Shown here: in pieces, positions 59,445 to 64,000 of the stretch
How positions within the stretch are numbered: position 1 is the stretch's first letter
Layout of the letters: each line of letters opens with the position of its first letter
DNA from: Voacanga thouarsii
Lineage: Eukaryota > Streptophyta > Magnoliopsida > Gentianales > Apocynaceae
Length of the DNA stretch: 64,000 nt
Assembly: GCA_026120185.1 (NCBI GenBank)
Contig: JANUWF010003367.1
Coordinates: 2,581,228-2,645,227 of the forward strand
Direction: 5' to 3'
Translations under genes and position numbers: made by a program
The notes under the pieces: generated by a model
What the model was told of the DNA's origin: nothing
The model's database searches: none
What the model saw: the letters and a program-made list of their open reading frames with translations, nothing else

Positions 59445-59995
59445 TCCACTTCAGGTGGCCAGTATTTCTCTGTGATAAGGGAAATATCGAGTGTGTCCAT
59501 GACCATAACCACAGCCACTGCCACAACTACGACTATAACGATGGCTTTTGCTGGAGCCAACAACATTCACTTCTAGGAGTGTTGTTGAGCCAGTTCATCT
59601 GGCTTTATGATTTCTTAATAATAACTCATGTTAAATCTATACACTTTGGATACCATTTTTCTCGATATTGTTGCTGCAGGACAATATTCGAGGCATAAAA
59701 AGTGGAGAATGTCTTCTCCAATATATCTTCATCAATAACTTTTTCTCTGCATCATTTTAACTAAGATGTAATTTTATACATCGTGGAGTTCACGATTTTA
59801 AAATCTTGCAATTTCAGGTGCAGTCATTCATACCGTGCAGTTGGTAGTAGGACCATCTTCAGGTGGTCAAATCTTTCTTTCAGCATTTAGATGCATTTTT
59901 GTATCAAGAACCCATGACATATAATTTTTCAGAAATATCAAGGATTACAAATTCGAGTTTAGCAAGGTTAGTTATAGGGATCAATAAATGCGCAT
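59445..59995 (-). pseudogene. Element A gag remnant
   Basis: The minus strand shows LAKLEFVILDIS, then after a one-base shift NYMSWVLDTKMHLNAE, the N-terminal gag signature of short-LTR copia families. Farther on are VLQQQYREKWYPKCIDL and a degenerate basic, Gly-rich stretch (GYGHGHTRY) as in the gag C-terminus. Stops and shifts abound. It lies directly beside the primer-binding site, where gag belongs. Confidence 0.65.
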
Positions 59996-60039
59996 TTGTC
60001 TTCTGACTTGTGTAATGGCAGAGATTCGTGCTGATAACG

Positions 60040-60353
60040 TGTTATAAATGTTGGGTAGTGTTAGAATAAAATCTACACACTACACACTAAGAAAACTCTA
60101 ACTATTCTTTGCACAAGAATTTCTTCAAACTTCTCTCTTTCTTTTTTCTCACAATTATTTCACAAAATTATGGTATCTTTCAAGCTTAGAGAATAGCTTT
60201 ATTTATAGAGCTCTTAGTTAGTGGAATACATAATTTTTCACTAATATGAATTAGTGGTGTTTCCACTAAATGATAGACATCTATAAAAATCCATAATTAG
60301 TAGAGCTTCCACTAATTAATGAATCTCTAATAATTTACAATATATTCATAATA
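60040..60353 (-). repeat. LTR B (5' LTR of element A)
   Basis: The + strand starts TGTTATAAATGTTGGGTAG and ends ...TATTCATAATA. A primer-binding site abuts its left side, which makes it a 5' LTR for an element running leftwards on the minus strand. Confidence 0.82.
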
Positions 60354-60720
60354 TTATAAAATTAGGGTAGTGTTAGAATAAAATCTACACACTACACATT
60401 AAGAAAATTCTAACTATTCTTTGCACAAGAATTTCTCTTCAAACTTCTCTCTTTCTTTCTCTCACAATTCTTTCTCTAATCTTTCTTTCACTAATCTTTC
60501 TTTCACAAAATAATGGTGTATTACAAGCTTAGAGAATAGCTCTATTTATAGAGCTCTAATTAGTGGAATACATCATGGCATACATCGTCTTCCACTAATC
60601 TCAATTAGTGGTGTCTCCACTAAATGGTGGACATCCATAAAAATCTTCTATAATAATTCACATAAATCCATAATTAGTGGAGCTTCCACTAATTAATAAA
60701 GATTCCAATAATTCATAACA
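60354..60720 (-). repeat. LTR C (3' LTR of element B), fused to LTR B
   Basis: It begins (TA)TTATAAAATTAGGGTAG directly at the end of LTR B and ends ...AATTCATAACA, followed by a polypurine tract on the minus strand (CAAGAAGGAG). It is longer than A and B because of extra copies of CTTTCTTTCACTAATC and CATAAATCCATAATTAGTGG type repeats. Confidence 0.82.
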
Positions 60721-63700
60721 CTCCTTCTTGGATGTCCATCCATTACATAAAGAATATGCCTCGTTAAACCCTTACTAGATAAAAATCCAGTGAGAAAAAA
60801 AATCTAGTGAAGGAAAAAGAGTACACTATTCTATATGTCTGTTTATTACTCCCCCTGATGAGATGATTCCTTTAAATCTTTAAACCGACGCATACCGATT
60901 TTATATCTCAACTTCTCAAATGTTGCAGTCGGTAAAGTCTTCGTGAAAATATCTGCAAGGTTATCACATGACCGAATTTGTAGCACATCAATTTCACATT
61001 TCTTCTGGAGCTCATGAGTAAAGAAGAATTTTGGTGAAATATGTTTTGTCCGATCTCCTTTAATATATCCTCCTCGTAATTGAGCTATGCAAGCTGCATT
61101 GTCTTCATAAAGAGGAGTTGGAATATCTTTGATTGATGATAATCCACAACTTTCTCGGATATAATGAATCATGGATCTTAGTCATACACATTCTCGACTT
61201 GCTTCATGAATGGCTATAATTTCAGCATGATTTGAAGAAGTAGCTGCTACAGATTGTTTCGTAGAACGCCATGATATAGCAGTATTTTCACATGTAAATA
61301 GATAGCCCGTTTGAGAACGTGCTTTATGTGGATCAGATAAATAACCAGCATCTGCATAACCTATCAATGTTGAACTGGTTTTATTTGAATAAAATAATAC
61401 GAGATCAATTGTACCTTGGAGATATCGAATGACTTGTTTAATTCCATTCCAATGTCGTCGTGTTGGTGAAGAACTAAATCTTACTAATAAATTGACAGCA
61501 AAAGCAATATCAGGTCGTGTATTATTAGCAAGATACATCAATGCACCAATTGCACTGAGATATGGTACTTCAGGATCAAGGAGTTCTTCATCATTTTCTT
61601 GAGGTCAGAAAGGATCTTTATCCACATTTAATGATCGGACGGTCATTGGAATACTCAATGGATGTGTTTTGTCCATGTAAAATCTTTTTAGCACTTTTGC
61701 TGTATATGTTGATTGATGAATAAATGTTTCACTCTCCAGATGTTCAATTTGTAAACCAAGACAAAATTTGGTTTTACCAAAATCCTTGATTTTGAATTCT
61801 CTTTTTAAATAATCAATTGTTTCTTGGAGCTCTTCAGGAGTTCTAATAAGATTAATATCATCAACATATATAGCTAATATCACAAATTTAGAACCAGATT
61901 TCTTAATAAAAACACATGGACATACCTGGTCATTTTTAAATCCCGCTTTCAATAAATATTCACTAAGACGTGTGAACCACATGCGCCCAGATTGCTTCAG
62001 GCCATATAATGATTTCTGCAACTTGATGGAGTAATTTTCACGAGGATAATGTTTATATGCTTCAGGCATATGAAATCCTTCGAGGATTTTCATATAAACA
62101 TCATTTTCTAAATTTCCATACAAGTAAGCCGTGACAACATCTAATAGGCGCATATCTATCTTTTCATGTCTTGCTAAACCGATAAGATATCGGAGTGTAA
62201 TAGCATCAACAACAGGAGAATAAGTTTCATCATAATCAATACCTGGTCTTTGTGAAAAACCTTGGGCTACTAATCGCGCTTTATATCGAACGATTTCATT
62301 CTTTTCATTGCGCTTTCGCACAAATATCCATTTGTAGCCAACAGGTTTTACACCTTCTGGTGTTTGGACTGCAAGTCCGAAGACTTCACGTTTTGTCGGT
62401 GCATTTAACTCCGATTGAATCGCATCTTTCCATTGCGACCAATCTTTTCTATGCCGACATTCATCAAGCGATATTGGTTCGGGATCATCATTATCCGTGT
62501 AACATCAAGAGATATATTGTATGCAAATATATTATCAATAACAGTTTCTATCCGATTCCAACTTCTACCGGAAGTGGTATAATTGATAGAAATTTCGAGT
62601 GTTACTTTCATCAACTTACGGTTCTTTGTCATCGATTCTCTCTTGGTCTTTATCATTCTTTTCTTCAATATGATCTTCTGGATCATTTAATCCTCTTTTT
62701 TTCGATGATTTTTATCTTTAGAACCAAGAGGTCGACCACGCTTCGGTGTGTTTTTGACTTAGCGACTATAGGTATAATATTTTGTTCTCATTGGAACTTC
62801 AATTTGAATAGGAGCATTTATAGTTGGAATATGCGATTTTGTAACTCTTCTGGAGTCAACAAAAGCGTCTGGCATTTGATTTGCAATGCTTTGCAAATGA
62901 ATTATCTTTTGAACTTCAAGTTCACATGCGCTTGTGCGCGGATCAAGATAATTTAATGATGTTGTCCAAGCAAGATCCTTTTTATATTGTTTTGGTTCTC
63001 CCCCTAATTTAGGGAATAATGATTCATCAAAATGACAATCAGCAAATCTTGCTGTGAATACATCTCCTGTCAGGGGTTCAACATACCCGATAATAGAGGA
63101 GAATCATATCCAACGTATATCCCCTTTCTTCTTTGAGGACCCATCTTTATACGTTGGTTTGGTGCAATTGGAACATATACAAGACACCCAAAAATTCTTA
63201 AATGAGCAATATTTGATTCGACCCAAAGCCAATTGCAAAGGAGAGAATTTATGATAACTAGTCGGTCTTACGCGTACAAGTGTTGCAACATGTAAAATAG
63301 CATGTCCCCAGTGCAGATGTTGGGAGATTTGTTTTCATTAATAATGGTCTAACAATTAATTGTAATCGTTTAATCAAAGATTCGACAAGACCATTTTGTG
63401 TGTGAACATGAGCTACGGGATGTTCAACATTAATCCCAATTGACATGCAATATGCATCAAAAGCATGTGATGAAAATTCACCAGCATTATCCAAACGGAT
63501 ATTTTTAATGTGATGGTCAGGAAATTGTGCCCGTACTTTAATTATTTGAGCAAGTAATCTATCAAACGCCAGGTTGCGAGTAGATAATAAACATACATGT
63601 GACCATCGGGATGATGCATCAATTAAGACCATAAAATATTTGAACGGTTCACATGGTGGATCAATAGGTCCACAAATATCTCCGTGAATCCGTTCGAGAA

Positions 63701-64000
63701 ATGTAGGACTTTCAGCTCCTACTTTTACTGGTGATGGTTTAACAATTAATTTTCCTAGGGAACATGCAGTACATGCGACTTTTTCTGATGTTAATATCCT
63801 TTTATTTTTTTAAAGGATGACCATGTGTATTCTCAATGATTCTTCTCATCATGGTAGATCCCGAATGACCCAACCGGTCATGCCAAATGCTAAAAGTAAT
63901 ACGATCAGTAAACTTCTGATTTACTAGATGATGAATTTCAATTGTACGTATTTTTACAAAATATAGGCCAGTAAAAAAAGACGGCAGTTTTTCTAATACA
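60721..64000 (-). pseudogene. Ty1/copia element B pol (RNase H, RT, integrase), runs off the window
   Basis: Minus-strand order from the right edge is as follows. Pre-integrase is at about 63900-63800 (FGHSGSTMMRRIIENTHGHP type). Integrase is at about 63790-63060 (GDICGPIDPPCEPF, VLIDASSRWSHV, NIRLDNAGEFSSHAFDAYC, HTQNGLVESLIKRLQ). The linker is at about 63000-62405. RT is at 62321-61605 (RPGIDYDETYSPVVDAITLR, SLYGLKQSGRMWFTRLSEYL, AIYVDDINLI). RNase H is at 61541-60846 (NNTRPDIAFAVNLLVRFSSS, WRSTKQSVAATSSNHAEI, DNAACIAQLRGGYIKGDRTK). It is better preserved than element A, with catalytic residues largely kept, but frameshifts near 61570, 61175 and 62400 break it. Confidence 0.92.

Larger units (their letters stand above)
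55096..60353 (-). mobile_element. Ty1/copia element A, carrying an RWP-RK gene between gag and RT
   Basis: Reading on the minus strand, the 5' LTR (60353-60040) is followed by a primer-binding site (TTATCAGCACGA, rc of 60026-60037) and a decayed gag (about 59995-59445). Then comes a 1.9-kb foreign block holding an RWP-RK gene in the opposite orientation. After it lie the integrase-RT linker, RT and RNase H (57513-55412), a weak polypurine tract (CATGGGAGAA) and the 3' LTR (55401-55096). Protease and integrase are missing; they are present in element B to the right. The left flank is CTTTT; no matching TSD is seen on the right because that LTR is joined to element B. Confidence 0.8.

Noticed and set aside
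62252..62956. 234-aa + strand frame
   Set aside because: It lies antisense to well-supported copia RT and linker coding sequence.

Overview
This is a plant nuclear window, almost certainly from a dicot. It is AT-rich and packed with plant-type transposons: Ty1/copia, a Ty3/gypsy-like solo LTR, RTE-type LINE, CACTA, Mutator-like, hAT and probable Helitron. One host gene looks intact, a 14-exon DNA polymerase lambda on the + strand (43903-53551, 550 aa predicted). No prokaryotic, organellar, CRISPR or rRNA/tRNA gene is visible. All boundaries were found by eye from terminal repeats, target-site duplications (TSDs), splice sites and recognisable protein motifs.

Layout. 1-3612: mosaic of minus-strand copia remnants ending in a short LTR. 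3640-5838: minus-strand relics of a coiled-coil gene and of an aspartic protease, the latter cut by a 425-bp hAT-type MITE. 5839-23950: a region with a Helitron-like 3' terminus at its left edge that carries exon fragments of at least seven unrelated host genes, all on the minus strand (DUF632-like, an unknown, ankyrin-like, Myb-like, RS-type SR splicing factor, 3-hydroxyisobutyryl-CoA hydrolase-like, PLIP-type plastid lipase). It was later invaded by two solo LTRs of one family (6053-7844, 21329-23379) and by a decayed full-structure copia element (10232-17543).

24436-26090: non-autonomous hAT elements, one nested in another. 26253-36711: a 10.46-kb CACTA element with TSD TAT. It holds a C-rich reading frame, a gypsy-like solo LTR, an RWP-RK (RKD-like) gene copy, a minisatellite and a nested 2-kb hAT. 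37444-42265: a 4.8-kb Mutator-like element with long terminal inverted repeats and a tandemly duplicated leader. 43903-53551: DNA polymerase lambda, with an antisense RTE-type LINE fragment in intron 8.

55096-64000: two related minus-strand copia elements joined LTR to LTR. In the left one the protease/integrase part is missing and a second RWP-RK gene copy, with introns, sits in its place in the opposite orientation.

The main point of interest is mobile DNA carrying host genes. Two paralogous RWP-RK (RKD-like) sequences lie in two unrelated transposon classes about 25 kb apart, and a third region is a collage of same-strand exon fragments. The DNA polymerase lambda gene is an ordinary single-copy-type gene between these blocks.
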